Notes: generated by a model from the letters alone, not told the origin. Counted from the stretch's first letter, positions 1-8,976 are shown. The stretch is 64,000 nucleotides of DNA from an uncultured Acetatifactor sp. (GCA_904501885.1 CAJGCP010000003.1:25722-89721), one strand, 5' to 3'. Numbers and translations: made by a program.

Positions 1-282
1 CGTCTAAAAGCGACATCTGCTTCAGAGGGCTATCGTTTCACAGCCGAAGACATGACGGCAGATACAATCCTAGCGGTTGGGTATGTGGGTGATGTCAATG
101 GCGATGGAGCTGTTACTAACTCCGATGCCACCAGACTGGCAGCGATTTTCTCGAAAAAGGCATCTGCCTCCAACGCGTTGATGGCATTAACATGCGATGT
201 AAATAATGATACAGAACTTACAAACTCTGATATTACGATTCTGCGTGCCGCATATGCCGGCAAGAGACAATTGAATTGGTAA
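1..282 (+). CDS. C-terminal end of a dockerin-containing secreted protein (partial)
   Basis: The reading frame is open from the first base and stops at TAA 280-282, so only the last 93 residues are present. They hold the end of a small beta-type module and a two-repeat dockerin: GDVNGDGAVTNSDATRL followed by CDVNNDTELTNSDI, with the Asp/Asn spacing of calcium-binding dockerin loops. The 93 residues align without gaps to the end of the 1718-residue protein at 1960-7116 (80 of 93 identical by eye), and both end in GKR(Q/K)LNW, so the two are paralogues. In the family, dockerins bind cohesins on scaffold or cell-surface proteins. The catalytic or binding part lies upstream of the window, so the activity is unknown. 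Confidence 0.85.
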   Translation, partial: RLKATSASEGYRFTAEDMTADTILAVGYVGDVNGDGAVTNSDATRLAAIFSKKASASNALMALTCDVNNDTELTNSDITILRAAYAGKRQLNW

Positions 283-291
283 AGTAAAACT

Positions 292-362
292 AAAACTGCT
301 CACCTTTGATATTTAACCTGTCTACTTGACAAGGGTCATATCAAAAGGGTGGGCAGTTTTTT
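292..362 (+). terminator. Rho-independent terminator after the first dockerin gene
   Basis: A long inverted repeat begins AAAACTGCTCACC and continues TTTGATAT; the other arm is ATATCAAA then GGGTGGGCAGTTTT, ending in a T run. It starts 10 bases after the stop codon. The loop is about 25 bases. Confidence 0.85.
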
Positions 363-408
363 GATTTCGCCATTCGTCGGAAAAATTTACCGCCAATCGT
401 CGGAAAAA

Positions 409-1065
409 TCATTCTATTTCTTTATCCTCATACTCCATCAAATCTTCCATCCGACACCCTAAAGCTTTGGACAATGCCAAGAGGGTAGCACCGGCGGCTT
501 TGTTAATGTCCTTGGCGCGGATTTCATATTGCTGGAGGGTGCGCAGGTTGACACCTACCTTCTCAGCCAGCTCCCGTTGGGAGTATCCGGCGATTTTGCG
601 TTGCGTCTGCAGTCGTGTAGGTGTGGCGTTTCTGCGAATAATCCGGTTCACCACATCTACATATTTATCTTCGGAAGCCTCGTGAAGCGTAGCATATAGT
701 TTCTCGATGTCTTCCATGGAGATGTGCTTTTGAATGTCCTTGAAATTCCTGCCGGTGTACCACTGATAATAGGCCAGGATCCATCCGCACCAGTATTCTT
801 TCGAGTAGTCATATTCCACCCGTGGCTTATGCAACTCAATTTGGAGCCCGGAGCCGGTGAACACATCCATGGCCAGCTCTGTGCCGGAAGTGCCGGACAG
901 ATATTTAGGCACCCCTGCGGCAAATTGCTGTGCATATCCTGTGCTTATGAACAATTTCAGGAAGTCATCCATATTTATGCCGCAACTGTTGGTGGCATAG
1001 TCCATGGCTTCTCCCAAACTTCGCATGGCGTCATCTAAGTATTCGCTATCGTAAGCGTGGGTCAT
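409..1065 (-). CDS. HTH (Xre/Cro-type) protein, probable antitoxin partner of a DUF3990 protein
   Basis: A 218-residue protein starting at ATG 1065, chosen because AGGAGG lies a few bases upstream; a longer frame exists but lies within the upstream gene. The C-terminal third is a helix-turn-helix of the Xre type (GYSQRELAEKVGVNLRTLQQYE, about residues 165-187). The N-terminal part is alpha/beta and not clearly assignable. The gene overlaps the end of the DUF3990 gene by 20 bases, so the two are translationally coupled. DUF3990 proteins are often found beside small regulatory partners in toxin-antitoxin-like pairs. By that analogy this protein should neutralise its partner and repress the shared promoter; that role is inferred. 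It could instead be a plain regulator. Confidence 0.75.
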   Translation of the reverse strand: MTHAYDSEYLDDAMRSLGEAMDYATNSCGINMDDFLKLFISTGYAQQFAAGVPKYLSGTSGTELAMDVFTGSGLQIELHKPRVEYDYSKEYWCGWILAYYQWYTGRNFKDIQKHISMEDIEKLYATLHEASEDKYVDVVNRIIRRNATPTRLQTQRKIAGYSQRELAEKVGVNLRTLQQYEIRAKDINKAAGATLLALSKALGCRMEDLMEYEDKEIE

Positions 1066-1723
1066 TGGGTAACACCTCCTCCTGTAAAATATCGCGGATG
1101 AACAATCCCCCGATATCGCCCTTGCCTGCCTCCAGCCGATAGGCAGCACGTGCCTCGTCGTCCCTGGCTTTTCTTTTTGCATAATATTCCTTGTTGTCTG
1201 CAGTTTCATAGGATAGGAAACTGATTCTTTCAAATGCTGTGGGGCTTTTCAATACAAATTGTTCTCCTAGTTTACCAAGCCGCATGGCGCGGGATAGTTG
1301 TGCCAGAGATATCTCATTATTGATAAATGCTCTGGCAAAGGAAAAGTAGGAGTCGTCCGCCCGATATCCGATGATGGCATCATAGGATGTTAAGTCGGGA
1401 AGAAAGTGCGCTCGCAACCACTCGGAACCTTGTTTCATGACGGGCGTGGAGATGCGAAATTTACGATATTCCATCAGTAGTGCTAACCAGTGCAGGATTG
1501 TATAATCATCGGAAGACAGATTTAATATGGAAAGCCCAGACGTATCTATTTGATATTTGTTGGCGTAACCATCGACATTCTCAGTACACGCCCATTCTTT
1601 CGCCAATTCCAAATGTTCTGTACAGTAGAATCCCTGGCCGTAATCATTATAGGACTTGCCCTTGCCGAAAGTAGGGCGTTGCACGATTTCGGGAGAACCG
1701 TGATATAGGACTAGATTGCTCAT
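1046..1723 (-). CDS. DUF3990 family protein (probable ADP-ribosyltransferase-like toxin)
   Basis: A 225-residue protein starting at ATG 1723, with AGGAGG at 1731-1736 on the complementary strand. The N-terminus carries the DUF3990 signature LYHGS...P.FGKGKSYNDYGQGFY followed by A.EWA. The family is thought to be related to ADP-ribosyltransferases, with the early Y-H-G and later Y/F-Y motifs resembling NAD-binding strands. The rest (DAIIGYRADDSYF, GEQFVLKS) fits the family. It is first in a two-gene operon with an HTH protein, which supports a toxin-antitoxin-like module. No signal peptide or membrane segment is visible, so it should act in the cytoplasm. Target and toxicity are inferred. Confidence 0.8.
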   Translation of the reverse strand: MSNLVLYHGSPEIVQRPTFGKGKSYNDYGQGFYCTEHLELAKEWACTENVDGYANKYQIDTSGLSILNLSSDDYTILHWLALLMEYRKFRISTPVMKQGSEWLRAHFLPDLTSYDAIIGYRADDSYFSFARAFINNEISLAQLSRAMRLGKLGEQFVLKSPTAFERISFLSYETADNKEYYAKRKARDDEARAAYRLEAGKGDIGGLFIRDILQEEVLPNDPRLR

Positions 1724-1759
1724 GTATTCACCTCCTGTTTTTAGAGTTATTACGAAATA

Positions 1760-1788
1760 AGTATACTTCTGTAGAAGTACATTGTCAA
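1760..1788 (-). promoter_or_regulatory. Promoter with embedded palindromic operator for the DUF3990/HTH pair
   Basis: On the minus strand: -35 TTGACA (1783-1788), 17-base spacer, -10 TATACT (1760-1765). A 16-bp inverted repeat, TACTTCT-GT-AGAAGTA (1764-1779), lies in the spacer and touches the -10 box. A repressor bound here would block RNA polymerase, the usual design for antitoxin autorepression. Confidence 0.75.
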
Positions 1789-1875
1789 TTCGATTCAAAA
1801 ATATTTGTCCTAATACCACGCAAAAATTAAGAAAACGAAAAATGGGAAAATGTTTGTAATTTCGAACATTACCTA

Positions 1876-1904
1876 TTGAATAATTGACGGAATTAAGATA
1901 TAAT
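1876..1904 (+). promoter_or_regulatory. Probable promoter of the large dockerin protein gene
   Basis: TTGAAT (1876-1881), 17-base spacer, TATAAT (1899-1904), 55 bases before the start codon and divergent from the toxin-antitoxin-like promoter. The -35 matches four of six consensus bases. Confidence 0.55.
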
Positions 1905-1959
1905 TTTGCCATAGATGTGTAAAAGCATCAATCCTAAAAAATAAAGAGGAGGAAAAACG

Positions 1960-4900
1960 ATGAGAAAGATCTTTATGCTCTTAATGAGCGTACTGCTTGT
2001 GGCTGGTTTGTGTACAGTACCGGCACAAGTGACTGAAGCAAGTGTAATTGATAATTACATTGTGGATGAGAACTTTGATGCACGTGAAATTGGCACGAGG
2101 TCCCATCAGTTATCCGGTGATTACTGGGTTGGTAAATGGGGCTTGAGCTACAATCACGTTCAGGGCGTTGTTGCAGAAAAAGTAACCGGTGATAACTGGT
2201 TGGAGATTACTCCTTCCGTAACCGGTGCTACATATTATTTTGATGCGCCCTGGAATATTAATATTGCTGAAGAGAAGCAATTGGCACTCGGAAGTGCAGT
2301 AACAGAGGACAAGTACCTGGTATTTGAGGTTGACTTGAAGATTGCAGGTGATGACGCACTGCAGGGTGACGTTGCTATCCGTATGGGTGGTGTGAACAAC
2401 TACGCAATCACCAACTTCAAGTTGGGTAATGGACGTATGGGACGTCATGTTGACTCCAGTACTGCTACAGGCTTGAGAGAGGATAATAAGAATGCCTATA
2501 CCCAGGGTGAAACAGGAAGTTTGAAATGGGTACTTGACAGAGAAACCAAGAAATATACCTGGTTCTGGAATGGTGAATTGATAGAGCAGAACATTCGTGC
2601 TCAGTTCCCGGAAGAAGCACAGACACCTGCGTTGAAATACATTTATATCTCCCTGCCCAAGCAGACCTTGGCAGAAGGACAGGATAGTGTTGACACCAAG
2701 TTGTATATTGATAATGTGAAGTTGTATGCAACCGATGATAATCAGATGCCTACACCTGAACCTACACCTGAACCTACACCTGCGCCTACCTATAATCCTA
2801 TGTCTGCGGACATCACATTTGATAACTTCGAATTGGGTCATGCATACATCAGATCCTTAAAGGGAGATTATTGGACCGGCGGTTTGGATTGTGGTAACTG
2901 GATTGCACACGGTGTGGTTGTATCCAAGAAGGATACCATCGACGCTACCGCGGCAGCAGATGACTACTGCTATGAATTTAAGCCCGATCCTGTTCAGACG
3001 CTGAACTTTAGATTTACTTTGGATGCATCCAGAGCATACTCTATGGGTGAAGCAGTTGACGCAGAAAGATACGTTGTTGCAGAGATGGATGTAGCCATCG
3101 GCGGTGAAGCATACAAGACCAATGGTTATGGTATCTTCTTCGGCCCTGGTAGCAACGTTTCTACCACCCAGTTGAGATTGTTCAATGACAAGTTGGGACG
3201 TATCCATACAGGAAGTTCCGGTAAATACAATGAAGTTGCAGAGTACACTGCAGGTGAGTTCGCTCACTTGACATGGGTACTGGATAGAGAGGCTAAGACC
3301 TATTCCTACCTGCTGGATGGTGTGGTAGTAGAAACAGGCATTGCAGATTTGTATAAGTCCGCAACCCAATTCAGCCAGATACACATCCGTGTATATGCAG
3401 ATGCAGCAGCGGAAGGTGAGGATTACATTGATTCCAGACTGTACTTAGATAACATTAAGATCTACGGTGTGGATGAGAACCCTGTTCCTACTGTTGCACC
3501 TACTGCTGAGCCCACTCCTGCACCCACTGCAGAACCTACTCCTGCGCCCACCGAGGCTCCTGTGTTCGAGGGTACTTACATCAATACAGGATTTGAAGAG
3601 TTTGCAACCGGCAATATGCTCCATACATTAGTTGGTGATTATTGGAAAGGTGGCATTGGCCTGAGCTACTGCCATAGCAATGGTATCGTAGTTTCCAAGC
3701 AGGAGGCATTCGATGCAGATGCAGCAGCAAACGATTACTGCCTGCAGTTCACTCCTACCACAAACCTGGATGAAAGAAATTATGACGTACCTTTCAACAT
3801 GAATGTTTCTGATGCTACTCTTATTCCTACTCTTGGAGTAGAGGGAGTGGAAGACAGATACGTGATTGTAGAAATGAACGTAGCTGTTAAGGGTGAAGAT
3901 ACCAAGACAAATGGTTATAACATTTGGGTAAATTCACATGACAATATCGGTATCTTGAAACTTCGTCTGTACGATGATTCTATCGTAAGACAGCACAATA
4001 CCAGTGGTGCTGATGCGTTCACCGAGTCAAGCCGTAGAGCAGTGCCTAAGGGCGAAATGCAGCACATCAAGGTTGTTGTTGATAGAGAGACCAGAGCGGT
4101 AACCTATTTCCTGAATGGAGAATTGGTTGAGGAGAATATCAAGGCTCTGTACACTACAAGTTGTAAGCAGGTATGCGGCGTACGTTTCCAGATTTTCAAG
4201 GAGACCATCGAAGAAGGTGATACGCTGGATTCCAAGCTGTATGTAGATGATGTAAAGATGTATTTGTCTAATGACAATCAGATGCCCACTCCTGCACCTA
4301 CCTACAATCCTATGACCTTTGATAATTATCAGGCAGGTCAGGAAGTAGCAGGTACCGCAGGTAACGGTGCACAGTGGACCGCAGCTGCAGCATATGCACC
4401 TGCAGGTGTGGTTGTATCCAAGCAGGACGCTGGCTTTAAAGCGGCTGCAGATGACTATTGTTTGGCAATCAATGCAAAAGATATCGAGTTGAGCAAGGAA
4501 GGTCAATATACCTTTATCTTGGATGATACAACTACATATGCTTTTGACAGCACAGCAGAAGTTGCAACCAAGAATATCGTTGTGGAGATGGATATCGCAA
4601 TCTCCGGCGATAAGACCAGTGGTTTTGGTATTCAGATTGGTAATACCCAGGGCAACTTTGCTCGTACTACCGTATTTATGTTGAAGGATGACTTGATTGG
4701 TTCTAACTGGTCTAACTCATGGACCAGTGGTATGAGACAGTCAACCACCATAGCAAAAGATCAATTCGTACATTTGAAGTATGTTGTGCCTAACAACTTG
4801 CTTAACAATAATGCAAGCTGGTATTTGGATGGTGAGTTGGTTACTTCTGTAGCAACCACACAGGCATATATTCCTGTGAACCCTTCTGCAATATGGGCGC

Positions 4901-7116
4901 TTCGTTTCTGCTCTATCGCTGAGACTGAGGCAGTTGCAGATGCTACAATGTACATTGATAACATCCAGATTTATCAGGAGGACGCCCCTGCTCCTACAGC
5001 ATCTCCTGAACCCACTCCTGCACCCACCGCAGAACCTACCGCAGAGCCTACACCCGGCCCTACAGCAGATCCTCTGCCTGCAGGTTACATCATGAACGAG
5101 AGCTTCAATGCTCGTCCCGTTGGCACTATGTCCCATCAGATATCCGGTGATTACTGGACCGGTAAATGGGGCTTGAGCTACAATCACAATCAAGGTGTTG
5201 TTGTGGCAAAGGAAGGCGCTGACAACTGGTTAGAGCTGACTCCCTCCGTAACCGGTGCTGAACGCTATTATGATTCACCTTGGAATATCAGCATTGCAGA
5301 AGAGAAGTGGTTGGCACTTGGAAGTGCAGTGACAGAAGACAAGTACCTGGTATTTGAAGTTGACTTGAAGGTTGCAGGTGACGATGCGCTGCAGGGCGAT
5401 GTGCTTATACGTATCGCAGGCGATGGTAATTATGCACTGACTAACTTTAAGTTGAGCACAGAGCGCATGGGACGTCATGTTAGTTCTGCGACTGTGACAG
5501 GATTGAGAGAGGACCTTAAGAATGCCTATACTCAGGGTGAGGTAGGAAAACTGAAATGGGTTCTCGACAGAGAAAACAAGACTTACACATGGTTCTGGAA
5601 TGGTGTGTTGGTAGAGGAGAATGTAAAAGCTCAGTTCGGCGGAGAGACAGAGACTCCTGCATTGAAGTACATTTTGATTTCCTTGCCTAAGCAGGAATTG
5701 GCAGAAGGTGTTGAAAGTGTTGATACCAAGCTCTATATTGACAATGTGAAGTTGTATGTATCTGATGATAACCAGATACCTACTCCCGCACCCACACCGG
5801 AACCCACTCCCGCACCTACTTATACTCCTTATGTAATTGATACAGGATATGAAGAGTATGCGCTGGGAACTATGGCATATAAATTGACCGGTGATTACTG
5901 GAAATCCAGCTGGGCACTCAGCTATCACCATAATAGAGCAACAGTCATTGCAAAGAACACCGTATTTGACGGCGCTGATGCAGATGATTATTGTATCGAA
6001 ATGGGAGTTTCCACTAACTTAGATGTTGATGCAAATAGTGGAGTATCAAGACAATATGACCTGCCTCTGCACATCACTCTCAATGAGGACAGACAGTTCT
6101 CTATGGGTAGTGCGGTAGAAAAGGAAAGATATGCTGTTGTAGAACTTGATGTTGCAATCAATGGTGAAGACACTAAGACCACCGGCTACCAGATCCGTAT
6201 GACCGGTAATGGAAACTATGCAATCACCAACTTCCAGTTGAACGACGATAGTTTGGAGAGATTTGCAAGTTCTGCAGTAAAGAGCAAAGTGGCAGATTAC
6301 ACCAAGGGTGAGTTTGCACATTTGAAGTGGATCCTTGACAGAGAGACTAAGACATATGCTTATTTCTGGAATGGCGAGATGATTGAAGCCGGAATTACAA
6401 GTCAGTTCTCCGGTGAAGATCAGACTCCTGCATTCAAGTACATTAGAATCGCAGCAAACAAGGAAACTTTGGAAGAGGGTGCTACCGGCATCGATACTCA
6501 CTTGTATATCGACAACCTGAAGGTATATGGTACAGATGAGCAGATTATGCCTACGCCGATGCCCACTCCTGAACCTACTCCCGAACCTACAGCAGAGCCC
6601 ACAGAAGAGCCTACCGTAGAACCTACTGCGGAGCCTACAGCAGAGCCTACTGCAGCACCCAACCCGGGTATTGGTGAGGAGTTGACCATCAATATTAATA
6701 CCGCCGATGCAGAGGCACCTGCTACTATCACAGCACCCGAAGGTGGCTGGGTAGAGGGTGACAACACCTTCACTGTAGCATGTGAGAAGGCTTGTTTCGT
6801 AGCAGTAAGTTACGACGGCGGACAGACTTACACTCGTCTGACTGCAACAACTGCTTCTGAAGGATATAGCTTTACTGCAACGAATATGACTGCAGATACA
6901 ATTCTGTCAATTGGATATGTAGGTGACGTCAATGGAGATGGAACAGTTTCCAACTCTGATGCCACCAGACTGGCAGCAATTTTCTCAAACAAAACATCTG
7001 CGTCCAACGCATTGATGGCATTGACATGCGATGTAAATAATGATACAGAGCTTACAAACTCTGACATTACAACATTGCGCGCTGCATATGCAGGTAAGAG
7101 AAAACTGAATTGGTAA
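1960..7116 (+). CDS. Large secreted multi-module protein with six jelly-roll-like repeats and a C-terminal dockerin
   Basis: 1718 residues. It starts at ATG 1960 after AGAGGAGG, with a signal peptide (MRKIF, a Leu/Val-rich core, likely cut after TEA near residue 28). Six related modules of about 230 residues follow (roughly 29-262, 280-507, 537-774, 785-1007, 1043-1272 and 1290-1529), joined by Pro/Thr-rich linkers of PTPEPTPAPT type. Recurring motifs are GDYW, EDRYV(V/I)EMD, LDRETKTY..FWNGE and LYIDN(V/L)K(L/I)Y, which resemble concanavalin-A/LamG-like sandwich domains. After a long Pro/Thr/Glu linker (about 1530-1568) comes a small beta module and a dockerin (1650-1718). No catalytic domain is recognised. 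Carbohydrate or matrix binding with anchoring through a cohesin is the likely role, by inference. Modules 1 and 5 are the most alike, which suggests internal duplication. Confidence 0.85.
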   Translation: MRKIFMLLMSVLLVAGLCTVPAQVTEASVIDNYIVDENFDAREIGTRSHQLSGDYWVGKWGLSYNHVQGVVAEKVTGDNWLEITPSVTGATYYFDAPWNINIAEEKQLALGSAVTEDKYLVFEVDLKIAGDDALQGDVAIRMGGVNNYAITNFKLGNGRMGRHVDSSTATGLREDNKNAYTQGETGSLKWVLDRETKKYTWFWNGELIEQNIRAQFPEEAQTPALKYIYISLPKQTLAEGQDSVDTKLYIDNVKLYATDDNQMPTPEPTPEPTPAPTYNPMSADITFDNFELGHAYIRSLKGDYWTGGLDCGNWIAHGVVVSKKDTIDATAAADDYCYEFKPDPVQTLNFRFTLDASRAYSMGEAVDAERYVVAEMDVAIGGEAYKTNGYGIFFGPGSNVSTTQLRLFNDKLGRIHTGSSGKYNEVAEYTAGEFAHLTWVLDREAKTYSYLLDGVVVETGIADLYKSATQFSQIHIRVYADAAAEGEDYIDSRLYLDNIKIYGVDENPVPTVAPTAEPTPAPTAEPTPAPTEAPVFEGTYINTGFEEFATGNMLHTLVGDYWKGGIGLSYCHSNGIVVSKQEAFDADAAANDYCLQFTPTTNLDERNYDVPFNMNVSDATLIPTLGVEGVEDRYVIVEMNVAVKGEDTKTNGYNIWVNSHDNIGILKLRLYDDSIVRQHNTSGADAFTESSRRAVPKGEMQHIKVVVDRETRAVTYFLNGELVEENIKALYTTSCKQVCGVRFQIFKETIEEGDTLDSKLYVDDVKMYLSNDNQMPTPAPTYNPMTFDNYQAGQEVAGTAGNGAQWTAAAAYAPAGVVVSKQDAGFKAAADDYCLAINAKDIELSKEGQYTFILDDTTTYAFDSTAEVATKNIVVEMDIAISGDKTSGFGIQIGNTQGNFARTTVFMLKDDLIGSNWSNSWTSGMRQSTTIAKDQFVHLKYVVPNNLLNNNASWYLDGELVTSVATTQAYIPVNPSAIWALRFCSIAETEAVADATMYIDNIQIYQEDAPAPTASPEPTPAPTAEPTAEPTPGPTADPLPAGYIMNESFNARPVGTMSHQISGDYWTGKWGLSYNHNQGVVVAKEGADNWLELTPSVTGAERYYDSPWNISIAEEKWLALGSAVTEDKYLVFEVDLKVAGDDALQGDVLIRIAGDGNYALTNFKLSTERMGRHVSSATVTGLREDLKNAYTQGEVGKLKWVLDRENKTYTWFWNGVLVEENVKAQFGGETETPALKYILISLPKQELAEGVESVDTKLYIDNVKLYVSDDNQIPTPAPTPEPTPAPTYTPYVIDTGYEEYALGTMAYKLTGDYWKSSWALSYHHNRATVIAKNTVFDGADADDYCIEMGVSTNLDVDANSGVSRQYDLPLHITLNEDRQFSMGSAVEKERYAVVELDVAINGEDTKTTGYQIRMTGNGNYAITNFQLNDDSLERFASSAVKSKVADYTKGEFAHLKWILDRETKTYAYFWNGEMIEAGITSQFSGEDQTPAFKYIRIAANKETLEEGATGIDTHLYIDNLKVYGTDEQIMPTPMPTPEPTPEPTAEPTEEPTVEPTAEPTAEPTAAPNPGIGEELTININTADAEAPATITAPEGGWVEGDNTFTVACEKACFVAVSYDGGQTYTRLTATTASEGYSFTATNMTADTILSIGYVGDVNGDGTVSNSDATRLAAIFSNKTSASNALMALTCDVNNDTELTNSDITTLRAAYAGKRKLNW
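2044..6540 (+). repeat. Six internal coding repeats (about 0.7 kb each)
   Basis: Approximate module spans: 2044-2745, 2800-3480, 3565-4278, 4312-4980, 5086-5775 and 5825-6540. All share the GDYW opening and LYIDN closing strands except module 4, which is more diverged (AQW opening, MYIDNIQIY closing). Modules 1 and 5 keep long stretches of near-identical nucleotides, so recombination or recent duplication within the gene is likely. Confidence 0.75.
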
Positions 7117-7129
7117 TATGAAGCGTTAG

Positions 7130-7166
7130 ACCGCTCGCCTTGGAAACAAGGCGGGCGGTTTTTATT
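7130..7166 (+). terminator. Rho-independent terminator after the large dockerin gene
   Basis: ACCGCTCGCCTT (7130-7141), a GGAAAC-type loop and AAGGCGGGCGGT (7148-7159), followed by TTTTTA. One G-T pair in a 12-bp stem. Confidence 0.92.
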
Positions 7167-7191
7167 TTCCTTAAAACAATACAAAAAAGGA

Positions 7192-7220
7192 TTGCAAATC
7201 GTCTTCAAAATAAGTACAAT
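7192..7220 (+). promoter_or_regulatory. Promoter before adk
   Basis: TTGCAA (7192-7197), 17-base spacer, TACAAT (7215-7220). It lies between the terminator and adk, so adk-map and downstream genes can be transcribed independently of the dockerin gene. A small hairpin, TTGTCC-TCAG-GGACAA (7253-7268), lies just before the adk ribosome site. Confidence 0.65.
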
Positions 7221-7281
7221 GAACTTAAGTATGCTTTAAAATATATGGAGCGTTGTCCTCAGGGACAAAGAAGGAGTGACT

Positions 7282-7923
7282 ATGAAGGTTGTTATGTTGG
7301 GAGCACCCGGTGCCGGTAAGGGTACCCAGGCCAAAATGATTGCAGAGAAATACGGACTTCCCCACATTTCCACGGGAGATATTTTCCGTGCGAATATCAA
7401 GGGTGGTACAGCCCTTGGTGTGGAAGCAAAGAAATATATTGACGCAGGTCAGTTGGTTCCCGATGAACTGACTGTGAAGATTTTGCTGGACAGAGTATCC
7501 CAGCCCGATTGCGAAAAGGGATATGTGCTGGACGGCTATCCCAGAACCATTCCCCAGGCGGAGGTTTTGGAGAAGGCATTGCAGGAGAGAAACGAGCAGG
7601 TGGACTTCGCTATTGATGTGAATGTGGCAGATGAAAATATCGTCAACAGAATGTCCGGCAGAAGAGCTTGCCTGAAATGTGGAGGTACCTATCATCTGGT
7701 GCATATTCCGCCCAAGGTAGAGGGGATTTGTGATGCTTGTGGCAGCGAGTTGATATTGCGCGATGATGATAAGCCTGAGACTGTGTTGAAGCGTTTAAAT
7801 GTATACCATGAGCAGACCCAGCCCCTGATTGATTTTTATCAGGCAAGAGGTGTGCTTCGCACTGTGGATGGTGCAAAGGATAAAAACGAAGTCTTTGCGG
7901 ATATCGTAGCAATTCTTGGATAA
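7282..7923 (+). CDS. adk: Adenylate kinase (zinc-type)
   Basis: A 213-residue cytoplasmic enzyme interconverting ATP + AMP and 2 ADP. The P-loop is GAPGAGKGT (residues 7-15); STGDIFR and DGYPRT are AMP-site motifs; RMSGRR starts the LID. The LID has four cysteines (C130, C133, C150, C153), the Gram-positive type that binds structural zinc. ATG 7282 is preferred over the in-frame GTG at 7276 because AAGGAG ends at 7276, leaving a normal spacing. In many Firmicutes adk follows secY in the spc operon; here a dockerin gene lies upstream instead. map follows 15 bases downstream. Confidence 0.97.
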   Translation: MKVVMLGAPGAGKGTQAKMIAEKYGLPHISTGDIFRANIKGGTALGVEAKKYIDAGQLVPDELTVKILLDRVSQPDCEKGYVLDGYPRTIPQAEVLEKALQERNEQVDFAIDVNVADENIVNRMSGRRACLKCGGTYHLVHIPPKVEGICDACGSELILRDDDKPETVLKRLNVYHEQTQPLIDFYQARGVLRTVDGAKDKNEVFADIVAILG

Positions 7924-7938
7924 GGATGGCATATAGTT

Positions 7939-8691
7939 ATGGCTATTATCATAAAGAATGAGCAGGAAATCGCATTGATGCGGGAGTCCTGCAGATTGCT
8001 TTCCCAAGTGCATAAAGAGATGGAACAATTTGTTCGCCCCGGGATTTCCACCAAGGAAATCGATATTATGTGCGACACCCTGATTCGCAAAATGGGTTGC
8101 ATTCCCAACTTCAAGAACTATCATGGATATCCTGCCAGTGTGTGCGTGTCCGTGAATGATGAGGTGGTACACGGCATCCCTACCAAGCACCGTGTGTTGC
8201 AGGAGGGGGATATTGTCAGCCTGGATATGGGTCTGATTTATAAAGGGTATCATTCCGATGCTGCCAGGACCTTGCCGGTGGGAAAAATTACTTCTGAAGC
8301 AAAGCAGCTGATTGAGGTGACGAAGCAGAGCTTCTTCGAAGGTATAAAAATGGCAAAAGAAGGAAATCATCTACATGATATTTCCAATGCCATTGCGGCG
8401 TATGTAAAACCCTATGGGTATGGTATTGTCAGAGACCTGGTGGGTCACGGGATCGGCACCAGCCTGCACGAGGATCCTCAGATACCTAATTTTCAGCAGA
8501 TTAAGCGAGGTCCCAAACTTCGTGCCGGTATGACTCTGGCCATCGAGCCCATGATTAATATGGGACGGGCGGATGTAGAGTGGTTGGATGATGGTTGGAC
8601 GGTGGTGACAGCGGATGGTTCCCTGTCAGCCCATTATGAGAACACCATCCTGATTACTGACGGCGAGCCTGAGATTCTGACTCTTTCATAA
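7939..8691 (+). CDS. map: Methionine aminopeptidase, type I
   Basis: 250 residues, the usual length for the bacterial type Ia enzyme, which removes the initiator methionine from new proteins. The metal-binding residues are in order: Asp in SLDMGL, Asp in YHSDAART, His in GHGIG, Glu in IEPM and Glu in HYENT. The N-terminus (IIIKNEQEIALMRES) is standard and lacks the zinc-finger extension. It sits between adk and the KOW gene in the classic order. No unusual features. Confidence 0.97.
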   Translation: MAIIIKNEQEIALMRESCRLLSQVHKEMEQFVRPGISTKEIDIMCDTLIRKMGCIPNFKNYHGYPASVCVSVNDEVVHGIPTKHRVLQEGDIVSLDMGLIYKGYHSDAARTLPVGKITSEAKQLIEVTKQSFFEGIKMAKEGNHLHDISNAIAAYVKPYGYGIVRDLVGHGIGTSLHEDPQIPNFQQIKRGPKLRAGMTLAIEPMINMGRADVEWLDDGWTVVTADGSLSAHYENTILITDGEPEILTLS

Positions 8692-8709
8692 GAAAAGGAG
8701 TGACAGGAT

Positions 8710-8976
8710 ATGGTAGGACAGTTCGTGAAGGCTAAAGCGGGTCATGATAAGGACACGCTGTATGTCGTGGTTCGGGAAGAGGGCCGGTTTGTGTATCTGT
8801 GCGACGGTAAGACAAAGACGCCGGAAAAAAGCAAGAAGAAAAGCAGGAAACACATTCAACCTATTGATGTATTTGTGCCCGTTGAGTTGATAGAGAAAAT
8901 CAAACAAGGCAGCAAGGTGTATCCGGAGGAAATCAAATACGAAATCAAAAAGTATTTGGCAACCGAAGGAAAATAA
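8710..8976 (+). CDS. KOW-domain RNA-binding protein
   Basis: An 88-residue basic protein with an AAGGAG ribosome site. The N-terminus (GQFVKAKAGHDKDTLYVV) resembles the KOW/L14e-like fold of eukaryotic and archaeal ribosomal proteins, and the middle is Lys-rich (KSKKKSRKH). Clostridia commonly carry such a gene between map and infA. The role is unproven; the operon position and fold suggest it binds rRNA or the ribosome. The next gene, infA, starts 65 bases downstream. Confidence 0.8.
   Translation: MVGQFVKAKAGHDKDTLYVVVREEGRFVYLCDGKTKTPEKSKKKSRKHIQPIDVFVPVELIEKIKQGSKVYPEEIKYEIKKYLATEGK

Noticed and set aside
1724..1912. N-terminal extension of the DUF3990 protein upstream of 1723
   Set aside because: The longer frame runs through the promoter and operator and lacks a ribosome site; AGGAGG precedes ATG 1723.
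2110..6773. Long minus-strand open frames opposite the large dockerin gene
   Set aside because: They are shadows of repetitive, biased coding sequence; they are Cys- or Val-Gly-Ser-repeat-rich, lack ribosome sites, and the plus-strand protein is clearly real.
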